Positions 11,505 through 23,825 of a stretch of 64,000 nucleotides of DNA are shown here, in pieces. Origin of the DNA: Strongylocentrotus purpuratus (taxonomy: Eukaryota > Echinodermata > Echinoidea > Camarodonta > Strongylocentrotidae); NCBI RefSeq assembly GCF_000002235.5, contig NW_022145615.1, forward strand, positions 30,039,059-30,103,058, written 5' to 3'. The notes under the pieces are model-generated. The model worked only from the letters and a program-made list of their open reading frames with translations, did no database searches and had not been told where the DNA came from. Every line of letters begins with the position of its first letter. The first letter of the stretch is position 1. The translations under genes and the position numbers were made by a program.

Positions 11505-11690
11505 CTCCCACTGGATCCGCCCGTGGTTTCGCCAAAAAAGGAAACATTTTTATTTCTTTTTTGTTTCCGAAAAATTTAAAAATCGCCGGCCTATAATTCG
11601 CTCATTTTTTTTTTTTTTTTTTTTTGGGGGGGGGGGGGGGTAGTGAGCACTCCCCCCCCCCCCCCCCCCTCCTGGATCCGCCACTGGCTC
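11505..11690. mobile_element. Poly-G repeat element, short copy
   Basis: Bounded by CACTGGATCCGCCC on the left and CCTGGATCCGCCACTGG on the right. Inside are AATCGCCGGCC, a CGCTCA tag, a T run, a G run and GTAGTGAGCAC. It is built like the 8762-9312 element but has one block. Confidence 0.6.
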
Positions 11691-11699
11691 CAGTGGTAA

Positions 11700-12270
11700 A
11701 AAAAGGAAAACATAACACACACATAATCCTATCATAATTTGTCCCCCTCGTGGGAAATCCCCCCCACCTCAACTGAGAGTCAAACTTGAAATTTACTTTG
11801 GTGACAAGACGATATATTTTACAAGGAAACCATCATAGCCCCCATCCCCGAAAATAGATATAAATGTCGGAAATATGAATGTCCAAGTCGTCATCATATA
11901 GGCGGCGGGGGGGGGGGGGGGGGGCTGGGGATATTTCATGTTCCAAAATTAAATTGTATTGATTCAATTCTCAATTTCGTGTATCACAATGGATAACAAA
12001 TTTCAAAATTACAGTGTAACATATAGATAGCCTGATTGAGTGTAAGTGCAAGGATTACAATAACCAGGAATGACAACAAAAAATAATCCACTATACTGCA
12101 TATCCCTTCTGGAATATAATACAGGGATAAGAATAAGTTATTTTAGTGGTAATACTTTTTACAATCTGTTTCCTTGTTTTCTCTTTTATTTTCAACTAAA
12201 AAGGAAAAAGGAAAAAGTAAAGATATACACCATTATATGCTTTATGATTACCAACATCTCCTACGTGATG

Positions 12271-12304
<34 letters not shown>

Positions 12305-12850
12305 AGACCCTATTTCAAACTCGTGGGAGACAGTGGGCTTTGGACGATATATAATGCTTTTTACAATACTAAATTCTATCAAGATTAATAATATGGTTAA
12401 ACAAAAACGAACGATATATTCCTGTTTTCAATGTGTATGATGAATTGACAGGTGGTATGTATATTATGATGTGTTTTATCTGTAATTATCTATCTTGTTT
12501 CATGACAACTCACGCCAGCCTTACTCTTGTTTTGTTTTGTTCCCTATATTGTATTTTCATTTTTAATTTGGTTTGGCTATTTAAAGTAATTGATTCTTTA
12601 TATTTCGTGTGTGAACCTTTATACATGGACTTGAATAAATATTACATGAACTTTATGTGTTTGCTTTGAACTTATCATGTCTCGAATTAATTGATGTTTA
12701 ACTTTTTCTGAACCTGCATCCATGTATATGTTAAAATTCTGTTTTTCCTGTGTTTGTAACTTTGTTCTGTATTTATCATAAGATATCCCACTCCCAAATT
12801 AAGCAAAAACAACAATTTCTCATGACATCTTTTACGTTTTTTTTGTTGCA
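11700..12850. other. AT-rich sequence with poly-G (11,901) and poly-C (12,270) runs; no gene
   Basis: No coding or RNA signal. Two homopolymer runs (G near 11,901-11,924 and C at 12,270-12,302) interrupt otherwise AT-rich DNA; reading frames spanning the C run are composition artefacts. Confidence 0.6.
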
Positions 12851-12855
12851 CTATA

Positions 12856-13534
12856 CAGTGTGAGTCAACAAAAAGTTTACACCTAGAAAATTGCTAATTA
12901 TTCAAAAAATCATCGATGAACATTAAACTGTTATAATTTTATGAAAGAGTGTTTTATCTCAAATCATTTGGTACCATTTTTGTGTGGTATGTGTTCACGC
13001 TTGGATGAACAGGAGACATTTTTGCGAGAGTGCAAAAATCGACTTGCGCCAAAGTTGCCTATGTGATGTTTGAATAAAACAATTGGGATTTGGGTAGTAA
13101 TTCGGTCTTTGCAGATCCAAATAACACCCCTAACAAAATTAATCATGCTACACATATCAAATATCGAATATAAAATATCAACGAACATTTGTATGCGCGT
13201 GTGTGGGGTGTGTGTGACCAGGCCTGTGTGTGACTTTGCCCTTTGCAAAAACATATGCAATGCATTTCATTTGATACATTCAATCCATTCTCTCACTCCG
13301 CTTATCCCAACATAATACATACTGTAGCCATCACTTTGGCGCAAGTCAATTTTGGCACTCTCGCAAACAATGCCACCTGTTCATCCAAGCGTGAACACAT
13401 ACCACACACAAATTATACCAAATGATTTGGGATAAAACACTCTTTCATAAGATGTATAATAATTTACTGTTCATAGATGGTTTTAAAAATAATTAGCAAT
13501 TGTTTAACTTCAAACTTTTTTTTGACTCACACGG
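12856..13534. mobile_element. Mariner-type MITE with about 200-bp terminal inverted repeats
   Basis: The left end CAGTGTGAGTCAACAAAAAG and right end TTTTTTGACTCACACGG are inverted repeats flanked by TA on both sides (12,854-12,855 and 13,535-13,536). The inverted similarity extends inward to about 13,058 and 13,333, including GTGTTCACGCTTGGATGAAC and GACTTGCGCCAAAGT. The central 275 bp have no transposase frame. TA target duplication and CAGTG termini are typical of Tc1/mariner. The arms have diverged at many positions, so the copy is not recent. Confidence 0.85.
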
Positions 13535-13679
13535 TATAGACCTTCTTACCCATCACCACCACCAATACCCCCTAAAAAAAGACAATTAATGTTTGGTTCA
13601 TATTCGGATTTCATTACCTCTTTGTATAAGATACATGACGCGAAAACCTTCATGGTCCGAAAGTGTTCAAGCACTCTAT

Positions 13680-14705
13680 CCAGGGGCGTCGCTGAAGGGG
13701 TGGAGGGTAGGACACCCCTCACCTGTATGGATAGTGTCGGTAAAATTGCGGTGCTGTCGGGAAAAATGAGAAAAGGGGGGATGAGAGGGAAAGGGAGAGA
13801 GAAGAGAAGACAGAGAGAGAAAAACGAAAAAGGGGAAGGAGAGGAAAGAAATGAAAAGTAAGAAAAGAAAGAAAAGGAAACAAAGAGAAAGAGCTAGGAA
13901 ACAAAAGAAACAAGGAGATGAAAGAGAGGAGAGAGAGAGAGGGGGGTGCTAAGAGTCTTAAGAGAAGAGAGGGGGGGGGTGTTGGGTGGAGTCGCCACGT
14001 CGAGGGAGCAAGAAAGATACGAATAGATAATTATGTTGCTGTGTCGGTATTCTTGCTCGATCATCGTGTACTATATTAATGCAGAAGTTTGAAGTCGTTG
14101 AGATGTAGTGTGTCGGTCGACCGGCAGTTTTTTCCGTTACAAACTGACTTTAATTTATCGGACAAAGAAACATTTTTGAAACTTCAGACACTGATTTAGA
14201 GTCGGTTCAACGAATCTTCTTCTTTCTGTAATAATTTAATGAAACTTAAAAGCTTCTGTGCTACGCGCGGGAGGGGGGGGGGTTAATCAAGGATTAAGAG
14301 TAAAAAACAGTACAACGAATCGTCTTCATTCTGTAATAATTTATTGAAACGTCTAAGCTTCCGCGCCGGAAGGGGGAAACTGGATTCAGACAGGATTAAG
14401 AGTAATAATTTAATGAAACGTCAAAGCTTTCGTGGGGGGGGGGGGGGGGAGGACTGAATTCAGACAAGGATTTAAAGTGGAAAACAGTAGAACGAATCGT
14501 CTTCTTTCTTGAATAATTTAATGAAACTTCAAAGCTTGCGCTCGGCAGGGGGGGGGGGGCTGAAAAAATAATTTAGCTCCTGGCCCCGGGTTTATAGGGT
14601 TAGATTTGTAGACATCGGGATTATTTGTCGGTAATTGCTAGTTTTGTCGGTAATCGGTGGCCTCTTCAAAAAAAAAAGGTCTATCGACGCCCTCCCGCTA
14701 TCCCC
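13680..14705. repeat. Dispersed GC-ended element with internal ~125-bp tandem units
   Basis: The left end reads CAGGGGCGTCGCTGAAGGGG and the right end contains GGTCTATCGACGCCCTC. Inside are a purine-rich tract (13,780-13,975) and three to four tandem units with CGAATCGTCTTC, TAATAATTTAATGAAACGTC and AAGCTT before a G run. Near 14,580-14,690 are CCCGGGTTTATAGGGTTAGA and TTGTCGGTAA. An inverted relative lies at 18,395-18,960. No coding capacity. Confidence 0.6.
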
Positions 14706-14982
14706 ACAAATAAAACACAATTCTAAAGTTCCCCCCCCCCCCTCCCTCTTACCCCTCTATGAGCATTAACTAGGCTCATGGCCGGTCCAACCATAATGTG
14801 TAGGTCCATCAGTCCTATTAAAAGCTACTTTCTACAAAAAAACATTATACTGTCGCATATACTAACATTTCTGAAATAGCAAACTCAGTCCTTAGATAGC
14901 TATGATAAGGTGCGGATCCAGGGGGCCGTGCAGACCCCCCCCCCCCTGTATAAAGAGAAATAGAAAGAAAGAATAATGTGAC

Positions 14983-15870
14983 CTGCCAGTGTCACACAAT
15001 AATGAGGTATCAAAATATGCTCATCTGACCGTGATCAAATGCCTAGGCCCGATGAGCTTCCGGGTGCTCTGCCCCCTGGCTGCCCATTATGACGGTAATT
15101 TAATGCCTAAACACCTTGAGCTTATAAGAGCTCCGCCCGATGGACCCCACACCAATTAGTGTCCTGCCAGTATCACAAAATAATGAGGTATAAAACAATG
15201 CTCATCTGACCGTAATTAAACGCCTAAAACCCCTGAGCTTCTAGAAGCTCTGCCCCCTCGACCCCACCAAGGCGGGCCCCTGAATACTTATCTGACCGTC
15301 ATAAAATGCCTAAAAACCCTGAGCATCTGGGGGCTCCGCCCCCTCGACCCCACGCCAATTAGTGTCCTGCCAGTGTCACAAAATATCAAACTATGCTCAT
15401 CTGACCGTAATTAAACGCATTAAACCCCTGAGCTACCGGGGGCTCTGTCCCCTGGACCAAAACAATAGCCCTAAGGCGGGCCCCTGGATGCTTATCTGAC
15501 CGTTATTTATTGTTTAAAACCCCTGGATCCCTCACCACAAGTGACCTGCCAGTGTCACAAGTAAGGTATTAAAATATGCTCATCTGATCATTATTGAATG
15601 CCTAAAAATCCTGAGCTTCCAGGGACTCTGCCCCCTAGACCCCACCTAGGGCCCTAAGGCGGGCCCCTAGAAGTTCATCTGACGGTAATTAAATGCCTAA
15701 AACCCCCGAGTTTCTGGGGGCTCTGTCCCCTGAACCTAGCACCAATAATTAGTGTCTTGCCAGTGTCACAAATAAGGTATCAAAATAATTATGCTCATGT
15801 GACTATAATTAAACGCCCATGACCCTGAGATTCCGGGGGCACCTCCCCTTGACCCGACGCTAATTTACGC
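14983..15870. repeat. Diverged tandem repeat, period about 180-205 bp, five copies
   Basis: CCTGCCAGTGTCACAA recurs near 14,982, 15,162, 15,365, 15,544 and 15,751. Each is followed by TATGCTCATCTGACCG, AATTAAACGCCTAAAACCCC and CTCTGCCCCCTGGACCCC. Units differ by substitutions and small indels, so this is an old array. Confidence 0.8.
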
Positions 15871-15944
15871 TATGCTACACCTGATCGTTAATACTTTAAC
15901 CTCTACCCACCCACTGTGAAAAACGTTCAGCGGGGCCCGCATGT

Positions 15945-17200
15945 AAGAGTGGGGTGCTGCGGATCCCCCCCCCCTTCATTACGCCACTGCTGGTCACCGT
16001 TACGTACCAATATTTGGCTAGCATATTTCAAATTTGGGCCCCCCTAAAAAATGCTGGATCCGCGCCTGACTATTCGCGCCTGATAATGGGTCTGCTTGGT
16101 CTACTTAATGTCTGAGTGGCGTAGCTTGGATAAGATCAGTCGGGGCATGGTGGTGGGGCAAGATTTCCAACAAGGAGGGCTTAGTTACAGAATCGAAGTC
16201 TTATTTTTTATATTGCTAGTTTTTTACATGTATATATTTAAAAGTGTTATCTATTGTGCCGAACATGTAAACATGAATATTCCAGCCAAGACTGTCCTTC
16301 ATGTAAAATTGTATTTGTATATGAATCATGTTTCTGCTCTAATAAAAACCATTTTTGAATTGAATTGAATGAATGATAGGATTATGTGTGTTATGTTTCA
16401 TTTCTGATTTTGGTCACCACAGAAACGGGATATGTCTTTATAATCATTAAAGATAAAAAAATAAAATAAAAAAAGACACATTTTCAAGACCATGTGTCGC
16501 CCCGCCCCACAGCTACGCCATAGCCACGGGTGTCCTCCATCTTATATTTTCCCTTTGTTATTAGCATGTTGTTATTAGCATGTTGTTTATTGCTTAGGCT
16601 TATTTGATTTTAATAAATAACGGCCCTAACTCTATATTACGAATAGCGACTTTCATTTCGTTTTAATTATGAATAGCGACCGTCTTCTCGTTTTATGAAT
16701 AACGACCCTCATTTCGTATTATGAATAGCGATTCTCTCCTTGTATTGTGAACCCGGCGGCCCCCCCCCCCCCACTCAGAGGTCGGAATGACCGCATGCGT
16801 GTTGCCAAAATGTCCGGTAAAGGGGTACTTTAATTTCGTGCGACAAAGTCCGGCCCGAGATTTGTAAAAAAAAAAAAAAGGGTGTATTTGACTTTTCACC
16901 CGGAGATTTCTTTAAAAAGGGGGTTTTTTTCTTTTTTTCTCTCATCTCTTTGGAATCCTGAGAAATTATTCCGAATTTAGGGGGGTACATTGAGCATTTT
17001 TCCTGATTTAGGGGGGTCTCCAAGGCAGGAAAAGCCCGCAAAAAGCCCGCGAAAGGGGGGTTCGGAAATGTTGGCAGTCCTCAGATAGGGGGTGCTTTCA
17101 AAAAGAGGGTACGAGCATATGCGTACCCTAAATAACACTGAGTGGGGGGGGGGCCGGGATTGTGAATAGCGACCCTCATTTTGTATTATGAATAGCGGGT
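15945..17200. repeat. Mixed repeat block: GAATAGCGACC minisatellite and poly-G elements
   Basis: 16,635-16,745 holds four degenerate units of TTATGAATAGCGACC plus CATTTCGT. 16,750-17,155 is a poly-G/poly-C element with several GGGGGG-flanked blocks, followed by one more unit of the same minisatellite at 17,160-17,200. The poly-G element therefore looks inserted into the minisatellite. CTGGATCCGCGCCTGA at 16,054 is another poly-G element end. Reading frames through these tracts are artefacts. Confidence 0.6.
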
Positions 17201-17206
17201 TCCATG

Positions 17207-17620
17207 ACACATGCTCCGCCGACGATTGCTCCGCCGACATTTACTCCGCAAAACGCGACAATTGCTCCGCGACAGTTGCTCCGCCGACATGTGCCCCGCC
17301 GACATGTGCTCCGCCGACAATTGCTCCGCCGACATGTGCTCCGCCGACAATTGCTCCGCCGACAATTGCTCCGTAAAACGCGACAATTGCTCCGGTGACA
17401 TTTGCTCCGCCGACAATTGTTCCGCCGACATATTTTGCTCCGCCTGAAGCGACACTTGCTCCGGTGACATGTGCTCCGCCGACAATAATTGCTCCGCCGA
17501 TCGACATTTGCTCCGCTAAAAAAGTGCCCCGTAAAATACAAAGGCTACTACGACAATAATTGTTGCTCCTCCCCAAAAGTACCCCGCAAAAGACAATGCT
17601 CCGCCGACAATTAAATTGCT
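17207..17620. repeat. 15-bp minisatellite (TGCTCCGCCGACAAT)
   Basis: More than twenty copies of a 15-bp unit alternating GACAATTGCTCCGCC and GACATGTGCTCCGCC, degenerating rightward. Because 15 is divisible by three, all six frames stay open, which produces spurious repetitive reading frames. Confidence 0.92.
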
Positions 17621-17837
17621 CTCTGATCCAAAGGTGCGGCCTCGTGGAAGACACGAATGCTCCTCTGGCAATTAGTGCAATAAATGCTCAGCCGTTTTTT
17701 GCTATTCCCCATAATGTTTGATTTAAAAAAACATCAAGTTTTAGCTCCTCATGCAAGTTCTCCAGCGAAAGATAATTACTCCGCTCAAAATCTGTTTCAT
17801 TTATCATTCATTAGCCGATCCAAAGCTCATGGATATC

Positions 17838-17862
17838 TCTCTCTCTCTCTCTCTCTCTCTTG
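17838..17862. repeat. (CT)n microsatellite
   Basis: Simple CTCTCT run inside a pyrimidine-rich stretch that continues to about 17,990. Confidence 0.9.
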
Positions 17863-18394
17863 CTCTTCCTTTTCCTTTTCACACCCTTTTCTTGTCTTCT
17901 TAGCTCTTTTCTTTCCTCTCATGCTATTAGTCTTCTTTCATTTTCATCACTTCTTCTTTTCTTCCCCTCTCGAGTTCTAGTTCTCTCGTGAAATTGTAAC
18001 GTAATGAAGTACATGTAGTACATTCTTGTTAAGAATAGTATTTTCAATAACATCCAGTCCGTCTTTTATAGGTTTCTTTCCTTCAGTTAAGTGTATGTAG
18101 CTTTACTATATATATATTTGTGTGTAAAACACCCCGTCTCATTCGAGTACTTTGTTTTCACTGACTTTAAGGGACTCACGGAACCACCGGAAGAAGAGCA
18201 ATTGGCTTATCGTGAAGAACTGACATCAAACTGCAACAAAATGATTTGTATAAATGGGAATAAGCAGAAAGGCTGCCATCTAATTTTCCCGTCTGAATGG
18301 GTTCTCTTCTTTACGTATAAGTGCCCTTCAAAGCTTATTTTGAGCCCTCTCCTGTTGCTTTCTAGAACTTCCACGATGACCTAATACATTGTAT

Positions 18395-18960
18395 CAGGGG
18401 CGTCGCTAGACCTTTTTCAGTGGGGGGGGGGGGGGGGGGTTGGTGTAGAGGCCAACGATTACCGACAAAACTAGCCACCAGTTACCGACAAAATTAAGTG
18501 TCTCAATATCTACAAATAACCCTATAAACCCGGGACCGAAGGCTAAATTGTTTTTCCTATGAACTATCTATAGTACTTGCGTATGCGCGAATGATCAATT
18601 TCCTCGACGACATAAATATTCGAATTATTTTGTCAACTTAGTCAACATCATAGCTATATATGTTAATGCAAGCGCGGAGCTAGGATCTTATTTTAGGGAG
18701 GGGCGGTAGTGAGCAAGCGAAGCGCGCTCGTTAGGGGTGTCGGTGTAAGGCCCCTCGCGCGAAGCGCGGAAGCTTAGACGTTTCCCTAAATTATTAGGAA
18801 AAGAAGACGATTTATTTTACCGTTCTCGACTCGTCTAAATGAAGTTTTCCCCTCCCGCGCGAAGCGCTGAAATTTTGGCGTTTCATCAAAATAGAGAAAG
18901 GAAGACGATTCGTCGTATCGTTGTTGACTCTTAATCCTTGTTTGAATTTAGTTTCCCTGA
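18395..18960. repeat. Inverted relative of the 13,680-14,705 element
   Basis: Starts CAGGGGCGTCGCTAGACCTT, then a G run, then CCGACAAAACTAGCC and CCCTATAAACCCGGGACC. These are the reverse complement of the right part of the 13.7-14.7 kb element. Downstream, GAAGCGCGGAAGCTTAGACG and GGAAGACGATTCGTC match its internal tandem units in reverse orientation. Confidence 0.65.
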
Positions 18961-20916
18961 AAATTTTTAATCATTATCTTCATAACGAGTCATCAAAACT
19001 GAACCATATCTAAAACACACGAACTTCAGGTCAAGGTTCGACATAACATCTCATCAAAATCCGCGCGCGTCTGAATTTTAAAATGCTCAAATTCACTTTT
19101 TAATCAAAACAGAGTAGGTTCTAGGCCATTTAAAGAATTTCGAAAATTATGCACGCGCGTTTTTGCGTGTAACGCCATTACACAACAAAGAAACGCAATT
19201 TTTTGTTCTTTCATGATATTTCATAACGGAATGCACGTCCGTTTAAAGTTGAAATTCAAAGAAAATCCCAAAATTATGTCAACTAATGTATGACTAGAAA
19301 CTGGTAATCTAACAGATGGCCATCGTACAAGTTATAGGTCAACTACATATCGGATTTATAAAAAATACAAATACAACCACCTTCATAGCAGCTGGGATAT
19401 ACCAGAGATTCGCCGGAAAAAATAACGATGTTTTAATGACGTCACTATATGGACCAACACTGCCCAAGCAGACGACATCCCATAGAGAATGAACATAATT
19501 GCAAAGCTATTATTTGTCAAATTATAATGAGTTTAATGTATATAAATGTAATGGCATGTCAAACCATTCAAAAGGGGATATGACCCGATTCTGATAACTA
19601 AAATCTTTTGCTTGTAAATACACAGGATTGGGGTTAATTAACGATCAAAGAAACCAGACTTTCAAATTGAAACCCCCCGGAATGATATTAAGGACGGCAT
19701 TTGTTCCCTCTTGAAACGCCGAACATACCCCGATGTGTGCAGCTGAATATACAATGGCGTCTTATTTTGTTTACAAGCGACAGATTCCTTTATTTTTGTA
19801 TCGCTGCATTTGTCATCAAAATAAAACCATGCGCGGGGTTAAGAGTGAGGCAATAGATTATACATTTAGCCTGACGGTAGTGAAGTAAGAGAAAGGACTC
19901 AAGAAAAGATGAAAACACAGGCACTGAAAATGTGTGAGATGTCATGGGGCATCGTCTGCTTGTGCAAGTCATGTCCATACTGTGATCTCACAAATCTCAG
20001 TAGCGTTCGGAGAGCCCTTCCGGTGCTATGCCGGGGCTGTATTTAAGCGTTTTGTAATTTATAATAATCGTTACTTCTAATATTTCCAAGCATTGAATTT
20101 TGATAACCTTGTCGAATCAAAGTTTCAACTTTGCAATAATGAAAATAAATTTAGTTTTTAAAATCAATGAATATCAACTTTAAGATAAATTGCCGTGTGC
20201 ACGAGCACATTTAATACATTATATAGGCAAAAACATGATTACACAAAATCCATCACAGCTCTTTGGGATGCACCTAGACCCCAATTGTTCTTTTATTTTG
20301 ATTATATGAGTCGGAGATATGATTTCATTTCTCATTTGGCCACTAAGTACATTTTAACGTCATCATAATGGCCTTGGAAGTCAAAATACGTATTTGCATA
20401 TTATGACGTCAACATATTTACAGAAAATGATTGTATCTCTGCAAATATTGATCAATTTTCTTCTAAATTTTGATACGTTGTAGCTGAGACAATTCTTCAC
20501 AAGATTATTACCAATATTTATTCATTTTGACGACGTCATTAGATTGTTTGCTTAATATGCGTCTTATGCCTATGGGAGGTGAATGATACTACATTCCAGT
20601 CTAGACTTGTTCATTATGTTGCGTATGTAGTGCGTCGAAATATCAGTTCAATGATTGGTAGGCTCTGCAATCAGGCGAAAATTTGAGCTTGTTTAGTAAA
20701 ATAATCATATAACAATTGTCTATCGCATTCATGAAGGGGCGCTATACCACTTTTAATCATTGTCATCGTCATTTAAAACAAATAAATCATCATCATCAAT
20801 ATCTTTATTATCGTATTTATGAATATTATCATTAGATCATCATCGGCACACTTTCATGATACAAAAATAGCATACGTATCACCTAATTCGTCAAAGTGAC
20901 GAATTAAAGTCTAGTT
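18961..20916. other. AT-rich noncoding sequence; nothing recognised
   Basis: No reading frame with recognisable motifs, no RNA gene and no inverted-repeat element that I could delimit. The 20,750-20,900 part is rich in ATCATC and CATTATC. Confidence 0.6.
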
Positions 20917-21135
20917 ATAATTGTTAATCATATCATTATTATCATCTGTATTATCAGCATATTCTACAATGGCAGTAGTATAGTATAGTCATGTAGAAGT
21001 AGGTCTAGTAGTAGAGGTATCATTCTGATCCTTATTATCCTGATTATTTTTTGCAATACATCTATATAGACGATAAACTCACGACAATTTACAATTGTCA
21101 TGAATCATTGTCTTTAAGCTTACCATTAAATGCAT
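20917..21135. repeat. Direct duplicate segment, copy 1
   Basis: Near-identical in order to 22,276-22,491: TATTATCAGCAT, TCTACAATGGCAGTAGT, GTAGAGGTAT, AGACGATAAACTCA, CAATTGTCATGAATCATTGT and CTTTAAGCTTACCATTAAAT. Copies are separated by 1.1 kb. No coding content. Confidence 0.8.
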
Positions 21136-21670
21136 CTGGTTCGAATTTTGCTCAGGTATTTGGTACGTGATAATTTAAATGGTAGAAATGAACTTGTGTC
21201 CTATTCATTCTAGTCTTATTCATTTGCATTATGTTTTATTCATTCAAGTTCTAATGTTTTTGACTGTTTTTTAAGACAATATCTTTTGTGTCGATCATAG
21301 TTCTATGTAGCTTGATATCTCACGGTAATTTTGAGAGAAAAGCAATGCAAGCAATGATTTCTGAATTGTAGCGACAATCGCGTTCGCCTTTGCTGTTCTT
21401 CAATAATATTTGACAAGCAGTATTAATTAATTTTCAAGGACTCATGATACATTCGTTTAACAGTTGATTACCCTCGGTTGATTCTTTTGTTCGGATTATT
21501 TGGTGGGGAAAATGTATTATTGAAAATGTATTAGTGAATGTATTATTATTCTTATTTGTTCATCGTCTCTACGATGCTCTTTGAATCAAAAACAGCTTTT
21601 AGTGTTAGGCTTCCTGAAAGAAATTTCAATTGTTGCTAAGAATTTTTTGGTTGCACTCTGTAGATTATGA

Positions 21671-21716
21671 TGATGTGTTTGATCTTTTTTTCAATACAAG
21701 ATCAAACACATGATGA
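21671..21716. other. Short perfect hairpin
   Basis: TGTGTTTGATCTT pairs with AAGATCAAACACA across an 11-base loop, with outer ATGATG/CATGAT partly extending the stem. It lies in noncoding DNA. No role is known. Confidence 0.5.
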
Positions 21717-21884
21717 AAATCTACTGGCTGCATGCCAATAAGTTCTTGACAACAATAACAAAATGTGAGCTAGTGCTATTCGGTGTGGCGTACACATGGC
21801 AATCATATGGTAGATAAAATTATGATCATCAGTACTGGGTCAAATAAATTAAAGAGAACTGAATTTGAACCCGGGCCATGGGCT

Positions 21885-22275
21885 ACCCCCTCTCGTTCTC
21901 TCTCCCTCTCTCTCCCTCTTCGTCGCCTTACCTTTCCCTCTCTTACCTCCCTGTGCATTTGTATGCCTCGATAATACAAAAAATAAACAATAAGATTCTT
22001 CCTTTTCCCCTCCTTCTTCCTAGTACATGTAGTAGGAGTAGTACTAGAAGCAGTATCACAATAATAATGACAACAATGATTATTATGGTTGGTGGTGTTA
22101 CTAATGTTATTTTTGTAATTATTATGTTTGTTATTGTGATTAATATCCTTATCATGATTATTATCGTTAATATAGGTTATTATTGTAATTGTTATAATCA
22201 TTATTATTGTTATCATTATGATAAATATGAACATGATGATTTTGATGACGATTAGTATAAGTATATAGTATTATC
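21885..22275. repeat. Pyrimidine-rich and (ATT)n-like simple sequence
   Basis: 21,887-21,955 is CTCTCCCTCT-rich. 22,060-22,270 consists of irregular ATTATTATTGTTAT runs. Open frames here are compositional. Confidence 0.8.
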
Positions 22276-22491
22276 ATAATTGTTATCATATCATTATTAT
22301 CATCTGTATTATCAGCATAATCTACAATGGCAGTAGTGTAGTATAGTACATGAAGAAGTAGGCCTAATAGTAGAGGTATTATTCTGATCATTATTATTCT
22401 GATTATCATTTGCAATACGTCTAGACGATAAACTCATGACAATTGACAATTGTCATGAATCATTGTCTTTAAGCTTACCATTAAATGCATG
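22276..22491. repeat. Direct duplicate segment, copy 2
   Basis: Second copy of the 20,917-21,135 segment, ending at the same ACCATTAAATGCAT. Confidence 0.8.
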
Positions 22492-22996
22492 GTAATGTTA
22501 CTAATTGAAAATTCCAAATGTTGGCAGCTATGCCCCTATAAGACCTACACCTATAACGACCCGGCCCCCTTAATTCCCCCTCCCTTAATTTGTTTTAAAA
22601 AAAGAAAGGCAACTTAAACGAGGATCTGGTGCGCTTTTGGACTACGTGCATTAATGTTGTTATGAAATTATCCGATGAAATTCCCCGATGAAATTCATGA
22701 TTTCATAAAAACAAACAGAAGGATTTGGCGAGTCATCCTTTGTTGCAACACAACTGGTATATGGGAAATACCACTTCTGTGTTTGTCGCGGTGTCAAAAG
22801 GTACATGCATAAAATGACGTACGTCCTATCTTTATAACCCAATGAAAATGTGTAAAATAGAGCATGTGCACAGAATGACCAATCCCAAGAGGCCGCTAGA
22901 CACGAGAACCGTGCCCATAATAATAGCACATATTAAGGCCGTCACACCTTCATTACCTTTATTCAACTCAAAATGTAGGGATCAAACTTACTGGGA

Positions 22997-23291
22997 ATGA
23001 GCTCAAAAAACAACTATAATGAATTAAGCACAGAGATACAAGACGAAAGTCACCAAAGGAAGCCTGCTGAATCAGCAGCATTGTCGAATTTCAACTATGG
23101 AAGAAAACAAACTCAAGATCAGGGCAATGTTTGCCTTAACTTTGAACAATATGGACGAAAACGCAGCAGCAAATGCAGGACACTACTTGGAGTTGGATCT
23201 ACAGCCCAGCCTGATGCCAATGCGCCAGAGTTTAGAACAAGAGACCACAATGATACCAATGGTATTACCAATGAAGTTGTTGAACTTGAAG
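22997..23291 (+). CDS. Exon-duplicated repeat gene, first coding exon
   Basis: An ATG at 22,997 opens a 98-codon frame, MSSKNNYNELSTEIQDESHQ then RKPAESAALSNFNYGRKQTQ and onward to NEVVELE, ending in phase 1 before GTGTGT (23,292). From residue 28 it matches the exons at 24,978 and 26,374. Its first 27 codons are unique and replace their acceptor region, so this copy carries the start. It has an extra in-frame codon (RTLLGVG against RTLGVG). It is hydrophilic, with no signal peptide or membrane segment, rich in Asn/Gln/Arg, with two Cys and a repeated YGRK. I do not recognise the family. The gene model rests on phase: the terminal G joins AA of the next exons to give Glu. Confidence 0.65.
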
Positions 23292-23514
23292 GTGTGTATT
23301 TTTAAATTATTTTATGCCTTTAATAGTTATGCTTATTCTATAACCTAGCTAGGCTATATACTCGTACGTACACAGGCCCGTAACTCTTTGTAATCTAATA
23401 CTAGTTTTGTACGAGGCTTCTAACTTCAGCCAACTGAACTCGTGACAACTGTCTTGAGAGGTTCTGGTTAAAACTATGGGCAACAGGTGGCTCACGATCA
23501 GGCCCATAGCTAGA

Positions 23515-23665
23515 GTTTGATGTTTAGGGGGGGGGGGGGCACATTCATGTAATCGATCGAGGTAAAAAAGAAAAGAAAAGGGGGTCTAAAAAAGTTCAAC
23601 CGATCTTGGAATTTTTTTTTGGGGGGGGGGCACATGCTCCCCGTGCCCCCCCCCCCCCCCGTGGC
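23515..23665. repeat. Poly-G element inside tandem unit 1
   Basis: CCCATAGCTAGAGTTTGATG, a G run, CACATTCATGTAATCGATCG, a second G run and GCACATGCTCCCCGTGCC, then a C run and GTGGCTACGTGCCTGC. Copies occur at the same place in the next two units (25,420-25,575 and 26,815-26,960), so the insertion came before the tandem duplication. Confidence 0.75.
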
Positions 23666-23825
23666 TACGTGCCTGCTCACGATACTAGGGACTTTTAGAT
23701 TTGCACGACGTGAATGTGGACCGCTACGTGTGACGTCCTTTTAAGGCACTAAAAGGACGTCACATTGCCTTAAAAGGACTATGTCACATGTAGCGGTCCA
23801 CGTTCACGCCTCGAAGCAAATATTA

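Noticed and set aside
17176..17654. Cys/Arg/Ser-rich or GGA-rich repetitive proteins on both strands
   Set aside because: The 15-bp minisatellite leaves all frames open.
18091..18384. A 97-codon frame with an exon-like part (LTEPPEEEQLAYREEL)
   Set aside because: No recognised domain, no convincing donor and no neighbouring exon. Could be real, but there is nothing to support it.
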